From Mesorhizobium ventifaucium (GTDB taxonomy: Bacteria > Pseudomonadota > Alphaproteobacteria > Rhizobiales > Rhizobiaceae), in assembly GCF_935822925.1 (NCBI RefSeq), contig NZ_CAKXZS010000019.1:35822-99821 (forward strand): 64,000 nucleotides of DNA, written 5' to 3'. Position 1 is the stretch's first letter, and each line of letters begins with the position of its first letter. The position numbers and the translations under genes are program-made. Below are positions 9,714 through 18,899 of the stretch, one piece after another. The notes below the pieces were generated by a model, which was given only the letters and a program-made list of their open reading frames with translations, had not been told where the DNA came from and made no database searches.

Positions 9714-11376
9714 CCCTAAAATGCGTCAAAAGGTGATTGACCGGATTGGGCGCCGCCTGGCCGAGACCGCAAATGGAGGAATCGCGCATCACGGTTTCAA
9801 GGTCGCGCATCGCCGTCTCATTCGGCACGCCCTTCTCTTTCAAGAGCGTCACCAGCTTTTCGGTTCCTTCCCGGCACGGCGTGCATTTCCCGCAACTCTC
9901 ATGTTTGAAGAAATTCATGAGATTGAGGGTCACCTCCCTGATGTTGTCGGCTTGCGAAAGCACGACCACCGCATGTGACCCGACAAAGGCGCCCTGCTTG
10001 GCGAGTTCGCCGCCGAAATCGAGTTCAATGTCGCCCATCGAGGCCGGCAGGATGCCGCCCGAGGCTCCACCTGGCAGATAGGCCTTGAATTCATGCCCGT
10101 CTGCCATGCCGCCGCAATAGTCCTCGATCAGTTCTCGCACGGTGACGCCGGCCGGGGCCAGCTTGACGCCCGGCTCCTTCACATGTCCGGAAACCGACCA
10201 CGAGCGAATTCCCTGATGGCCGGGCTTGCCCTGCGCGGCGAACCATTCGGGGCCCTTCTCGACGATGTCGCGAATCCACCACAGCGTTTCGACATTGTGA
10301 TTGAGTGTCGGGCGTCCGAAAAGTCCGACTTCGGCGATGTAGGGCGGCCGGTGGCGCGGCATGCCGCGCTTGCCCTCGATGCTTTCCAGCATCGCGCTTT
10401 CCTCGCCGCAAATATAGGCGCCGGCGCCGCGCCGAAGTTCGATGAAACCCGGCTTGACGATGCCGGCTGCCTCGAGCGCCGCGATCTCGGCGCGCAAAAT
10501 GGCGAGCACGGCTGGGTACTCGTCGCGCATGTAGAAATAAATGCGCTCGGCCTCCACCGCGTGGGCGGCGATCAGCGCCCCTTCGAAGGTACGATGCGGA
10601 TCGGTTTCAAGATAGATGCGGTCCTTGAAAGTGCCGGGCTCGCCTTCGTCGCCATTGATCGACATCAGCCGGGGCCCTGTATAGCCGCGCACGAAGCCCC
10701 ATTTCTTGCCGGCCGGAAAGCCGGCGCCGCCGAGGCCGCGCAGTCCGGCGTGCTCCATGATCTCGATGATGGCATTTGTGGTCAGCACGCCATCGCGCAC
10801 TTTCTGCAAGAGCTGATAACCATCGGCAGCGCGATAGGCATCCAGGCCGACATAGTCGGGCGCCGCTGCGCTGATGTCCCCGTCTCTCGCCATCGCCAGC
10901 AGCCTGTGGCTCGTCGCGTGGTCGACTTCGCGGTCGCCGACGCGTGCGGCAGGGGCGGTGGAGCAGCGGCCCATGCAGGGCGCACGCATGACGCGGACTG
11001 TCATCGGGTCGGCCTCGGCGGCCAGTTCGCCAATCAGGTGTTCCGCGCCGGCCAGCATGCAGCTTATCGATTCGCACACCCGGATTGTCAGCGGCGCGGG
11101 CCTAGCCTCGCCTTCCCTGACGATATCGAAATGATCGTAGAAGGTCGCCACCTCGTAAACCTCGACCTGCGACAGGCGCATGTCCTCGGCAAGCGCGCGC
11201 AGATGCGCGGCCGACAGACAACCGTAGCGGTCCTGGATCAGATGCAGGAATTCGATCAGGAGATCCCGGCGCCGTTCGCGATGGCCAAGAAGTTCCCGGA
11301 CCTCGGCCAGGGCAACATCATCCAGCGCCCGCCCCTTGGGTCCGCGATCCGGGCCTCGCCGTTGCTGCACTGTCAT
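9703..11376 (-). CDS. fdsB: Formate dehydrogenase fused gamma-beta subunit (FdsG-FdsB fusion, diaphorase module)
   Basis: One 557-residue chain combines two subunits that are separate in Cupriavidus FdsGBA. Residues 1-150 are NuoE-like with a thioredoxin-fold [2Fe-2S] site (CESISC and CMGRC). The rest is NuoF-like with the FMN/NADH site (GLGGAGFPAGKKWGF, GEPGTFKDR, YICGEESAMLESIEG) and the 4Fe-4S motif SCGKCTPCREGT. It passes electrons from FdsA to NAD+. The ATG at 11376 follows a strong GGAGGAG site; an upstream GTG at 11430 is open but lacks one. The gene overlaps fdsA and is transcribed toward it. Confidence 0.95.
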   Translation of the reverse strand: MTVQQRRGPDRGPKGRALDDVALAEVRELLGHRERRRDLLIEFLHLIQDRYGCLSAAHLRALAEDMRLSQVEVYEVATFYDHFDIVREGEARPAPLTIRVCESISCMLAGAEHLIGELAAEADPMTVRVMRAPCMGRCSTAPAARVGDREVDHATSHRLLAMARDGDISAAAPDYVGLDAYRAADGYQLLQKVRDGVLTTNAIIEIMEHAGLRGLGGAGFPAGKKWGFVRGYTGPRLMSINGDEGEPGTFKDRIYLETDPHRTFEGALIAAHAVEAERIYFYMRDEYPAVLAILRAEIAALEAAGIVKPGFIELRRGAGAYICGEESAMLESIEGKRGMPRHRPPYIAEVGLFGRPTLNHNVETLWWIRDIVEKGPEWFAAQGKPGHQGIRSWSVSGHVKEPGVKLAPAGVTVRELIEDYCGGMADGHEFKAYLPGGASGGILPASMGDIELDFGGELAKQGAFVGSHAVVVLSQADNIREVTLNLMNFFKHESCGKCTPCREGTEKLVTLLKEKGVPNETAMRDLETVMRDSSICGLGQAAPNPVNHLLTHFRDDL

Positions 11377-11493
11377 GCTCTCTCCTCCCGGGCGAACCCT
11401 TCGTCTGAGCAAGGCGGCTGCCGCCACCAATGTGGTTGTGAGCCGCCTTCAGCCCGGCCCACCTTGGTTCAAGGACTTGGCAGACAAATCGAC

Positions 11494-11514
11494 TTGGCAC
11501 ACAAGTTGTACCAA
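11494..11514. promoter_or_regulatory. Imperfect palindrome, candidate operator upstream of fdsB
   Basis: The 21 bases read TTGG-CACAC-AAG-TTGTA-CCAA, an inverted repeat with two mismatches, centred about 128 bases upstream of the fdsB start. A related half-site (gacttggcagacaa, 11474-11487) lies 17 bases away as a direct repeat of gacttggcacacaa (11491-11504). The TTGG/CCAA-edged palindrome with GT/AC core resembles GntR-family operators. No GntR gene is in the window, so the regulator is unknown. Confidence 0.4.
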
Positions 11515-11587
11515 ATGCCGGTCTGGCAATCTTAGCAGACCGCGGCAGCACGACAGAACTGATCTGCGCCCTGATTTGTCGCACGGC

Positions 11588-11827
11588 CTATACCGGGGCA
11601 GCTTGCGCCTTCTCGATCAAGAAAATGATGTGGTCTCCCTGCCGTTGCATCGCCTCCAGGCGGTCGCCCATTTCGTTGATCAGATTGGGAATGTCTATGG
11701 CTGCCAGCGGATCGGTGCAACGGACCTCAAGGCGTTCGCCTGGCCTTATGCCGCTGAGCGCCTTGCGGGTTTTCAGCGCCGGCAAAGGACATTTCAATCC
11801 CGTCAGGTCGAGCTGTCTCGCTGTCAT
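11588..11827 (-). CDS. tusA: TusA/SirA-family sulfur carrier protein
   Basis: The 79-residue protein has the TusA fold signature LTGLKCPLPALKT with the active cysteine at residue 13 in a CPxP motif. The C-terminal strand GDHIIFLIEK is also typical. Such proteins shuttle persulfide sulfur; in formate dehydrogenase clusters they could feed FdhD-dependent sulfuration of the metal site. It lies between moeA and the fds genes on the same strand. It may be a cofactor-dedicated paralog rather than the tRNA-thiolation TusA; the sequence alone does not decide this. Confidence 0.88.
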   Translation of the reverse strand: MTARQLDLTGLKCPLPALKTRKALSGIRPGERLEVRCTDPLAAIDIPNLINEMGDRLEAMQRQGDHIIFLIEKAQAAPV

Positions 11828-11956
11828 GGTGGCGCACCATGGCGGACCGCTTAGCGGTCGTCAACGGTCACCGACTCAGGGGTACTGCAAGTGAGAGCGG
11901 CCAGGCGTCGCACCGCATTTTTGCCGAACTGCATGCCGCCGGCTCGACGGCGTTGG

Positions 11957-13213
11957 TCAATTCAGGTCCGAATAGGCAAGGAACTGAACGGTCTGGCCCG
12001 GCTCGACCTGGGTTGTTTCCTCGCCGAGCTCGACAAGGCCGTCCGTCTGAACCAAAGAAGACAGCAGGCCAGCGCCCTCGCGCGGGAATTTGGCGGCTTC
12101 ATACGTGCCGTCCTGCCCACGACGCAGGCTTACCCGCACGTATTCGCGTCGCCCCGGCTTTTTGCGGTAGGAAAAGGCGGCCCGCACAGGCCGCGAAATT
12201 GCTGGCTGCTGCCGTGCGCCGGCCAGTGCAAAGATCGCGGCGCGCGCAATATGGGCGAATGTGACGAAGCTCGCCACCGGATTGCCGGGCAGCCCAATGA
12301 AGGCTGTTCCCCTGATCACCCCCATCGCGACCGGCCGGCCGGGTTTTATGGCCACCCGCCAGAAGACCAGGGTGCCCATACTCTCGACGGCGGCCTTGAC
12401 GCAATCGGCCTCCCCGGTCGAGACGCCGCCGGACGCCAGGATCAGGTCCTGCCCTGACGCGGCCTCGCTCAGCACATCCGCGATCAGGCTGCTGTCGTCT
12501 GTCAGAATGCCCAAATCGGTGGTCTCGCAGCCCAATCTTGCGAGCATGGCCATCAGCATGAAGCGGTTCGAATCGAAAAGCTGGGCCGGTCCGCGGACAT
12601 TTCCCGGCGCGACGATCTCGTTGCCGGTCGAGAAGATCGCGACGCGAATTTTGCGCCTCACATCGACCTGCGTCATGCCGAGAGCCGCGGCGAGCGCAAC
12701 ATCCTGCGGGCGCATGCGCTGGCCGGCCTGCAGGACCACCTCGCCTGCTGCGACGTCCTCGCCCGCCGGCCGCACATTGGCTCCCCTTTTCAGGCCGGGC
12801 GGAAGAACGACCCTGCCGGTATCGTCGACACGGACATCTTCCTGCATGTAAACCGTGTCTGCCCCCTCCGGCAGCGGAGCGCCGGTGAAGATGCGTATCG
12901 CTTGTCCGGGCGCGGCGGGCCGATCCGGCGCCAGCCCAGCCTGGATCCTGTCGCTCACGGGCATAGCTTTTTCAGCGGTTCCCGGCAGGTCGTCGCCGCG
13001 CAGTGCATAGCCGTCGACGGCTGAGTTGGTGAACGGCGGCAGGGGCAGCGGCGCCACCAAATCTCTTGCCAGGACGCGCCCATCGGCAATCGCCAGCTGG
13101 ACGGTTTCGGTCTCCTCGACAACGGTCAGCCGTGAGGCAATCAGTGCGGCAGTATCGTCGAGCGATCGCATCGGGCCGCCGAAAGCGAAGCAGTCGTCTG
13201 AAAGTTGCGCCAT
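11957..13213 (-). CDS. moeA: Molybdopterin molybdenumtransferase MoeA
   Basis: The 418-residue enzyme inserts molybdate (or tungstate) into adenylylated molybdopterin. The N-terminus MAQLSDDCFAFGG is the usual start of rhizobial MoeA. Family motifs are FTNSAVDGYALRG near 70, the FSTGNEIV segment near 190, SGGVSTGEAD near 265, and GLPGNPVASFVTF near 310. Length is normal. It is divergent from fdhD and sits upstream of the tusA-fds genes on the same strand. It is the most canonical of three MoeA-type genes within 6 kb. Confidence 0.95.
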   Translation of the reverse strand: MAQLSDDCFAFGGPMRSLDDTAALIASRLTVVEETETVQLAIADGRVLARDLVAPLPLPPFTNSAVDGYALRGDDLPGTAEKAMPVSDRIQAGLAPDRPAAPGQAIRIFTGAPLPEGADTVYMQEDVRVDDTGRVVLPPGLKRGANVRPAGEDVAAGEVVLQAGQRMRPQDVALAAALGMTQVDVRRKIRVAIFSTGNEIVAPGNVRGPAQLFDSNRFMLMAMLARLGCETTDLGILTDDSSLIADVLSEAASGQDLILASGGVSTGEADCVKAAVESMGTLVFWRVAIKPGRPVAMGVIRGTAFIGLPGNPVASFVTFAHIARAAIFALAGARQQPAISRPVRAAFSYRKKPGRREYVRVSLRRGQDGTYEAAKFPREGAGLLSSLVQTDGLVELGEETTQVEPGQTVQFLAYSDLN

Positions 13214-13394
13214 CGAGCCTTCAGCCTTTGTGGATCTGGCCGAACCGGCAGCTCGGCGCCATCCGGCAGCCCCAGTCTGCGCCTGTATGCGCTTTTGTGG
13301 ACCGGCATCGGTTTGAACAGGCTATATAGTGCAGGTCAAGCCGAAGGTAACGCATCCACCCGACGAGCGGGATTGCAATTGTCATGAGATCGCC

Positions 13395-14288
13395 ATGCAG
13401 CAGATGAAAAATCGACCAAACCCCGCCATCGTCATGCCGAGCCCGGATGACAGTCGATTGACTGAACAGGTCAGCGGCATCGATCATACGGGCGCTGCTA
13501 TTCAAGTCCGCGTCCCCGTTGAACGCCCGCTGACGCTCTATCTGAATGCGCAGGAGATCGTCACGATGATGACGATCAGCGATTATCCCGAATATCTGGC
13601 GCTGGGCTACCTGCTCAATCAGAACATGCTCAAATCCGACGACGTCGTAACCGAAGTCGAATATGACGACGACCTTCAGGTTGTGATCGTTCGTACCGAG
13701 CGCAACACCAATTACGAGCAGAAGCTCAAGAAACGGACGCAGACTTCAGGCTGCGCGCAGGGCACGGCTTTCGGCGATCTTTTAGAGGCGCTGGAAGATA
13801 CCGCTCTGCCGGCAGCCGTACTGCACACCTCCTGGCTTTACCAGATGACCCGCACGATCAACACGACGCCGTCGCTCTATCTTGAAGCTGGCGCAATTCA
13901 TGGCTGCGTGCTTTGCAGGGAAGGCACGCCGATCTGCTATATGGAGGATGTCGGGCGCCACAACGCCGTCGACAAGATCGCCGGCTGGATGTATCGCCAC
14001 GGCATCGATCCCGCTGACAAGATCCTTTATACGACGGGCAGACTGACGTCGGAAATGACGATCAAGACGGTTCGAATGGGCATTCCGATCCTCGTCTCGC
14101 GCTCGGGTTTCACCGCCTGGGGCGTGGATTTGGCGCGTCAGGCCGGCCTGACGCTCGTCGGCCGGGCGCGCGGCAAGCGGTTCGCCGTGCTGTCGGGCGA
14201 GGATCGCATCGTCTTCGACCAGGACCTCGCTTCCGTCGACGAGGAAGCACCTCGTCACAGACGCAAGGCAGCCGCCGATGGCGAATGA
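13395..14288 (+). CDS. fdhD: Formate dehydrogenase accessory sulfurtransferase FdhD
   Basis: FdhD transfers sulfur from a cysteine desulfurase to the bis-MGD cofactor of formate dehydrogenase. The family signature is clear in the second half ([18 protein letters not shown], then [10 protein letters not shown]). The E. coli catalytic CxxC loop is represented by SGCAQGT, with only Cys120. A different pair, CVLC at 171-174, is present. The ATG at 13395 is preferred; a GTG at 13329 would add 22 unconserved residues. It overlaps mobA by 11 bases. Confidence 0.93.
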   Translation: MQQMKNRPNPAIVMPSPDDSRLTEQVSGIDHTGAAIQVRVPVERPLTLYLNAQEIVTMMTISDYPEYLALGYLLNQNMLKSDDVVTEVEYDDDLQVVIVRTERNTNYEQKLKKRTQTSGCAQGTAFGDLLEALEDTALPAAVLHTSWLYQMTRTINTTPSLYLEAGAIHGCVLCREGTPICYMEDVGRHNAVDKIAGWMYRHGIDPADKILYTTGRLTSEMTIKTVRMGIPILVSRSGFTAWGVDLARQAGLTLVGRARGKRFAVLSGEDRIVFDQDLASVDEEAPRHRRKAAADGE

Positions 14289-14910
14289 GAAGGTGCCGAC
14301 CCTGGGCGTCGTTCTCGCCGGGGGGCTCGCCCGGCGCATGGGCGGTGGCGACAAATCCATGCGTCGGATCGACGGACTCACCATCCTCGATCGTGTCCTC
14401 GAGCGCCTCGGCCCGCAATGCGACGGGCTCTTGCTGAACGCCAATGGCGACCCTGCCCGCTTCGACCGCTTTCGCCTTCCAGTCGTTGCCGACCCGGTCG
14501 AGAACTATCCGGGGCCGCTGGCTGGCGTGCTTGCGGGCCTCGACTGGACTGCGCAGAACATGCCCGACGTCGAATGGATCGTCAGCGTCGCAGCCGACTG
14601 TCCTTTCTTGCCGCGCGACCTCGTCGAACGGCTGCATCTGACGCGTATGGCGAAAGGTGCGGATCTGGCGGTGGCGATGTCAGCGGGTCGGACGCATCCT
14701 GTCATCGGACTCTGGCAAGTGGCGATGCGCGATGCGTTACGCCATGCGCTCGTCGAAGAGGGCGTTCGCAAGATCGACCTCTGGACGGCTCGCTACCAGG
14801 TTGCCACCCAGTCCTGGCCGGCCAAGCCGGTGGATCCCTTCTTCAATGTCAACACGGTCGAAGATTTTGCCGAGGCCGAACGGCTCGTTTTGCACCTTAC
14901 CGACCCTTAG
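14278..14910 (+). CDS. mobA: Molybdenum cofactor guanylyltransferase MobA
   Basis: The 210-residue enzyme attaches GMP to the molybdenum cofactor to make MGD, required by both formate dehydrogenases here. The nucleotide-binding motif [16 protein letters not shown] is near residue 12, and the [17 protein letters not shown] and AADCPFLP segments follow the family pattern. It is translationally coupled to fdhD by an 11-base overlap. It ends nine bases before the convergent moeA-type gene. Confidence 0.96.
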   Translation: MANEKVPTLGVVLAGGLARRMGGGDKSMRRIDGLTILDRVLERLGPQCDGLLLNANGDPARFDRFRLPVVADPVENYPGPLAGVLAGLDWTAQNMPDVEWIVSVAADCPFLPRDLVERLHLTRMAKGADLAVAMSAGRTHPVIGLWQVAMRDALRHALVEEGVRKIDLWTARYQVATQSWPAKPVDPFFNVNTVEDFAEAERLVLHLTDP

Positions 14911-14918
14911 CCCGAATA

Positions 14919-16859
14919 TCAGCCAGGTCGGGTAAAGCCCATGCGCTCGACCCCCGCATTGAATTCAGGCGAAGCGAGCGCGGTAAGGAAGGCCTGCACC
15001 GCGGGTCGCTCTTTGCGGGCAGAGACCAGCGCGAAATCATAATGCTCTTCCTTCAGCGCAATGAAACCGAGCCCGGCTGAGCGCGCCACCGGCGCAATGG
15101 TGACGCCCCAGTCTGCTCGGTTCTGTGCGACGGCCGCGGCGACGGCATTGTGCGAGCGGGGCTGGTTCCAATATCCGTCGGGACGTGCCGGACCAAGCAG
15201 TTGGTCGATCAGGATGCGCGTACCCGAGCCCTGGTTGCGGTTGACCATCATGCAATTGGGATCGGCGAGTGCGGCTCGCACCGCCTCCTCTGGGTCGGTC
15301 CCCTGGAAGCGCACGTCGCTCGGGCGGTACACGATGCCCTGCATGCGTCGCCATCCCTGCACGAGTTCGAGGCCGTCGCTCAGGAACGGCGCATTGTAGC
15401 TTTGCGTCCTGGTGTCGAAGAGGTGGATGGGCGCGATATCGCACTCGCCCCGCTTGGTCGCGGCCAGGCCGCCCAGGCTCCCGACCGCGATAGACCGCAC
15501 CGTCAGGCCGGCGCGAAACAGAATGCCCACGACAAGATCCAGGCCGGTGCAGCTGCTGCCGATCACCACGAGATCGGGAACACGGACGTGCGGTGTGAAC
15601 AGCGTCACGGACGCCTCGCTTCCGGCAGGCATATTGTCGGCCAAAGCTTCGATGCTGATGAAGCCGTCGGCTTGGGCAAAGGAGGTTATCGCCCCCGAGC
15701 CCTTGCCGGTGGGATAGGCGACCAGCCCCTGCTCACCCTCGACCAGCGACACCATCACGAACTCCGTGCGGCCGAGTTCGGACTGAATGCGCAGCGGAAC
15801 CTTTGCCGCGACCTTTGCTTCGGTCCGAGCCGGCAGGCCGGCCATTCGGCGCAGCACAGGTACGATCATGTCGTGGAAAGTGAACATGGCCGAAGTCGGA
15901 AATCCCGGCAGCACGACGACCGGCTTGCCGTCGCAAACGGCGAGGCAAAGCGGCTTTCCCGGCTTCAGCGCCACGCCATGGGCAACGATGCCGGGCGCGC
16001 CGAGACGGTTCACGATGCGGTGGCTGACATCACCCGCGCCCTTGGACGTCCCACCCGACAGTATCAGCACGTCATGCGCCGCTAGCGCCTCGCGCATGAC
16101 GGCTTCCAGCGTGGCTTCGTCATCCGGATAAGCGCCGAGAAAGCTCGCCTCGCCGCCATTTTCAGTTATCGCGGCGCTGACGATTGCGCCATTGGCGTCG
16201 TAAATGCCGGCGGGTCGCAGGCTATCGCCCGGTTGGACAAGTTCGTCGCCGGTCGACAGAACCGCCACGCGCAGCTTGCGCGCCACCGTCACCAGCGCAA
16301 TTCCGCAGGCGGCAAGCATGCCGATTTCTCGCGAGCCGATCACCGTTCCGGCGCGCAGCAGAATCTCACCGCGGGCGATATCGGATCCGGCATGCGAGAT
16401 GAACTGGCCGGGCGAGGCTCCGCGCCTGACCTCGATGGCATCGCCTTCGGCCGGTTGTGTGTGCTCCACCATGACGATGGCGTCGGCGCCGCGCGGCACG
16501 GGCCCGCCCGTCGCGATCGAGGTGGCGGTGCCTGCGAGCACGGGTATTTGCGGCGCGACACCGCAGGCGATAGTTTCGCGGTTGAGCAGGAGCCTGGCAG
16601 GAAGGGCCTCCGACGCGGTGGCTATGTCGGCGGCGCGCACGGCAAAACCATCGACGTTCGAACGGTCGAAGGGCGGCACGTCGATCGCAGCCGTGACATC
16701 ATCGGCAAGCGCCAGCCCAAGCGCATCCGCAAGCATCAGTTCTTCGGTCGGGATCGTCCTGGGAAACAACGCCGCCTCGAAACGGGCGAGCGCCTCGTCG
16801 CGCGACAGGACCGTCAGGAACTGCTCCTGGCCGGTATCTTGTCGGGTGGATCTGGTCAT
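14919..16859 (-). CDS. MoeA-type molybdopterin molybdenumtransferase fused to a PBP-like domain
   Basis: This 646-residue protein has a complete MoeA module (about 1-410: DVPPFDRSNVDGFAVRA, LSTGDELVQPG, LSGGTSKGAGD, LPGFPTSAMF). A C-terminal periplasmic-binding-like domain of about 220 residues follows, with VVIGSSCTGLDLVV and NRNQGSGTRILID. The fusion is a known architecture in which the second domain may sense metal or cofactor. The ATG at 16859 is chosen because it begins the MoeA homology and lies seven bases after the upstream gene; a longer frame to 16994 has no family support. It is the last gene of the tup operon, which suggests tungstate insertion. Confidence 0.93.
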   Translation of the reverse strand: MTRSTRQDTGQEQFLTVLSRDEALARFEAALFPRTIPTEELMLADALGLALADDVTAAIDVPPFDRSNVDGFAVRAADIATASEALPARLLLNRETIACGVAPQIPVLAGTATSIATGGPVPRGADAIVMVEHTQPAEGDAIEVRRGASPGQFISHAGSDIARGEILLRAGTVIGSREIGMLAACGIALVTVARKLRVAVLSTGDELVQPGDSLRPAGIYDANGAIVSAAITENGGEASFLGAYPDDEATLEAVMREALAAHDVLILSGGTSKGAGDVSHRIVNRLGAPGIVAHGVALKPGKPLCLAVCDGKPVVVLPGFPTSAMFTFHDMIVPVLRRMAGLPARTEAKVAAKVPLRIQSELGRTEFVMVSLVEGEQGLVAYPTGKGSGAITSFAQADGFISIEALADNMPAGSEASVTLFTPHVRVPDLVVIGSSCTGLDLVVGILFRAGLTVRSIAVGSLGGLAATKRGECDIAPIHLFDTRTQSYNAPFLSDGLELVQGWRRMQGIVYRPSDVRFQGTDPEEAVRAALADPNCMMVNRNQGSGTRILIDQLLGPARPDGYWNQPRSHNAVAAAVAQNRADWGVTIAPVARSAGLGFIALKEEHYDFALVSARKERPAVQAFLTALASPEFNAGVERMGFTRPG

Positions 16860-16866
16860 GACCGAC

Positions 16867-17998
16867 TCATCTGGGATCGTCGAACACAAAGGCGCCGACA
16901 GGTGTTCCCGCGGCACACCCCTCACTGGCGCCTGGAATAGCAAGCCATGCTTCCGCCAGGCGCATCGCCTCCAGCGAAAAATCGCCTGTCGCAAGCGGCC
17001 CCCATCTGTCTTGTTCCTGCTTCAGGAGGACGATCTCGGCCAGTCCGACCGTGGAGGAGATTTTTCGCTCCAGCGCCAGGACCGTCTGTCGCCGGGCGCT
17101 CCTGCCCGACTGGCGATCGATAGCCGGCTGAACCAGCGCCAGAAAGGCGGCAAAGGCCTGATCGGGCGCGCCGGGCAGAGCAATGATCGGGACCCCGTCG
17201 AGCCGGCCGATCGCCGCGGTTCGGCCTGGCTGCAGCGCTATGTTATGGGCGATGAGCGCCCCACGCGCCGCAAGCGCCTCGACTGTTGCGTCGGCGCGCC
17301 CCGCACCAGTGCCTCCAATCAGGATGATCAAATCGCCGGCTGCATTCCCAAGCGCCTGGGCGACGGATCTGGCGTCGCGCGTAACCGTTTCGATATCGAA
17401 CACCGTCGCGCCAGAGGCTCTTGCGAGCTCGGCGATAAGATGGCCCGTGGAAGTATCGCTAGCCGGGGCGGCGACATCGATCAGGCGCACCTGCGGCGCC
17501 CGCACCGCAATTTCACCAATTCCTGCACTTCGCACGGCCAGGAGGTCAGCGGCTGACAGCCTGTGCCCTGCAATGATGAGCGGTCGGCCCGCCTCCATGT
17601 CCTCGCCAGCGCGTCGCACGCCCTGGCCTGGTACTGCCTCCTCGAGCGCCTGGGGCATCGGGCCGCTGCAATCGATGAGATCGGCATCGAGAACGCAATC
17701 GCATCCCTGCGGCACGGCGGCGCCTGCCTCTACCCAGACCGGAATTACCATCAACGGCAGCGGCGAATAGGCCGACGCACCGGCAAGATCGAGCGCGCGG
17801 CACGCCCAGCCATCTGTCTTTGCCGTGTCGCGGATCGGCTGCGCGTGTGCCAGGGGCGGCATAGCGGCGCCGATCTTCCCAAGCGTCTGGTCAAGCGGCA
17901 AAAAGAGTGGGCGCGACCGGCACCACTCCATCGAGGAGTGCGGCGAGAGCCGCTTCGAGACCGGTCAGCGCGCCGACGGAAGGCTGCATTCTCATCAT
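16867..17998 (-). pseudogene. MoeA-like molybdopterin-binding protein, frameshifted near the N-terminus
   Basis: The main frame from 17931 encodes MoeA-like sequence (PRDTAKTDGWACR-like DGxA motif, IGGTGAGRAD, IALPGAPDQAFAAF). The expected first ~28 residues (LEAALAALLDGVVPV) are found in another frame starting at an ATG at 17998 and ending at a TGA near 17893. The frames meet at a run of five A/T bases at 17900-17904; removing one base joins them smoothly into PTLLPLDQTLG. Internal start at 17931 would give 354 residues lacking the N-terminal helix. It may be a real one-base insertion or a sequencing error. It is the fourth gene of the tup operon, 41 bases after tupA. Confidence 0.75.
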
Positions 17999-18039
17999 GT
18001 CCGATGATGGGGCAGATGCGAACCGCTTTGCAACCGACT

Positions 18040-18891
18040 TCAGGAGCGCTTCTGCTTAGCGTTCGGGAAGAAGAGTTGCTGGCCGTCAATGTTGTATTCG
18101 CCAATCGCCTGCTGTCCTTCAGGCGAGATCAGCCAATCTATGAAGCGTTGGCCGGGTTCAGCCTTGACGCTCGGATGCCTCGCGGGATTCACCAGCATGA
18201 CGCCGTACTGGTTGAACAGCCTTTTATCGCCTTCGACCACGATCTCCAGTCCGCCGCGGTTCTTGAACGCCAGCCATGTGGCGCGATCGGAAAGCACATA
18301 GGCATCCATGGCGCTGGCTGTGTTGAGGGCAGCGCCCATGCCCTGCCCTATCTCCTTGTACCAGGGCCCTCTCACCGCCGCGATGTCGACACCTGCCGCC
18401 TTCCAGAGTCCGAGTTCTGCAAAGTGGGTTCCGGATTTGTCGCCGCGGGAAACAAAAGCAGCTTTTTTGCTCTGGATCGATGTCAAGGCGACTGCGATAT
18501 CCGGCGAACCCTTGATGCCGGCCGGGTCGCTTCTGGGCCCGATCAGGACGAAATCATTGTACATCACATCGAAGCGTCTCACGCCAAAACCTTGCTGGAC
18601 GAATTCCTCCTCCTGCGCCCTGGCATGGACGAAGACCACGTCCGCGTCTCCCCGGCGGCCGGCGTCGAGCGCCTGGCCGGTTCCCTGCGCGACCACCCTC
18701 ACCTCGATACCGGACTTTGTGGTGAACAAAGGCAGTATGTGGTCGAAAAGGCCGGAATCCCGTGTCGAGGTCGTCGAGGCCACGACGATCGACTGTTCCT
18801 GTGCGCTGGCCAATGCGCCGCTTGAGGCGAGGAAAGTCAAGATGAGCGCAATTGCGGTAAACAGTCGACGGTTCAGCACTGGAAGGTCCAT
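18040..18891 (-). CDS. tupA: Tungstate ABC transporter substrate-binding protein
   Basis: The 283-residue exported protein has a signal peptide ending near residue 30 (SSGALASA-QE). It then shows the TupA hallmark ASTTSTRDSGLFDHILPLF, whose TTTS-like loop binds the oxyanion. Further family segments are AQGTGQALDAGRRGDADV and a conserved MYNDFVLIGP. The ATG at 18891 has GAGGAA upstream and lies nine bases after the tupC stop; a longer TTG start is less likely. TupA proteins bind tungstate with far higher preference than ModA. This supports tungsten supply to the formate dehydrogenases. Confidence 0.92.
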   Translation of the reverse strand: MDLPVLNRRLFTAIALILTFLASSGALASAQEQSIVVASTTSTRDSGLFDHILPLFTTKSGIEVRVVAQGTGQALDAGRRGDADVVFVHARAQEEEFVQQGFGVRRFDVMYNDFVLIGPRSDPAGIKGSPDIAVALTSIQSKKAAFVSRGDKSGTHFAELGLWKAAGVDIAAVRGPWYKEIGQGMGAALNTASAMDAYVLSDRATWLAFKNRGGLEIVVEGDKRLFNQYGVMLVNPARHPSVKAEPGQRFIDWLISPEGQQAIGEYNIDGQQLFFPNAKQKRS

Positions 18892-18899
18892 TTCCTCAG

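Noticed and set aside
10093..11535. 480-codon + strand frame opposite fdsB
   Set aside because: It is antisense to the fused FdsG-FdsB gene, with no recognisable domain or ribosome site.
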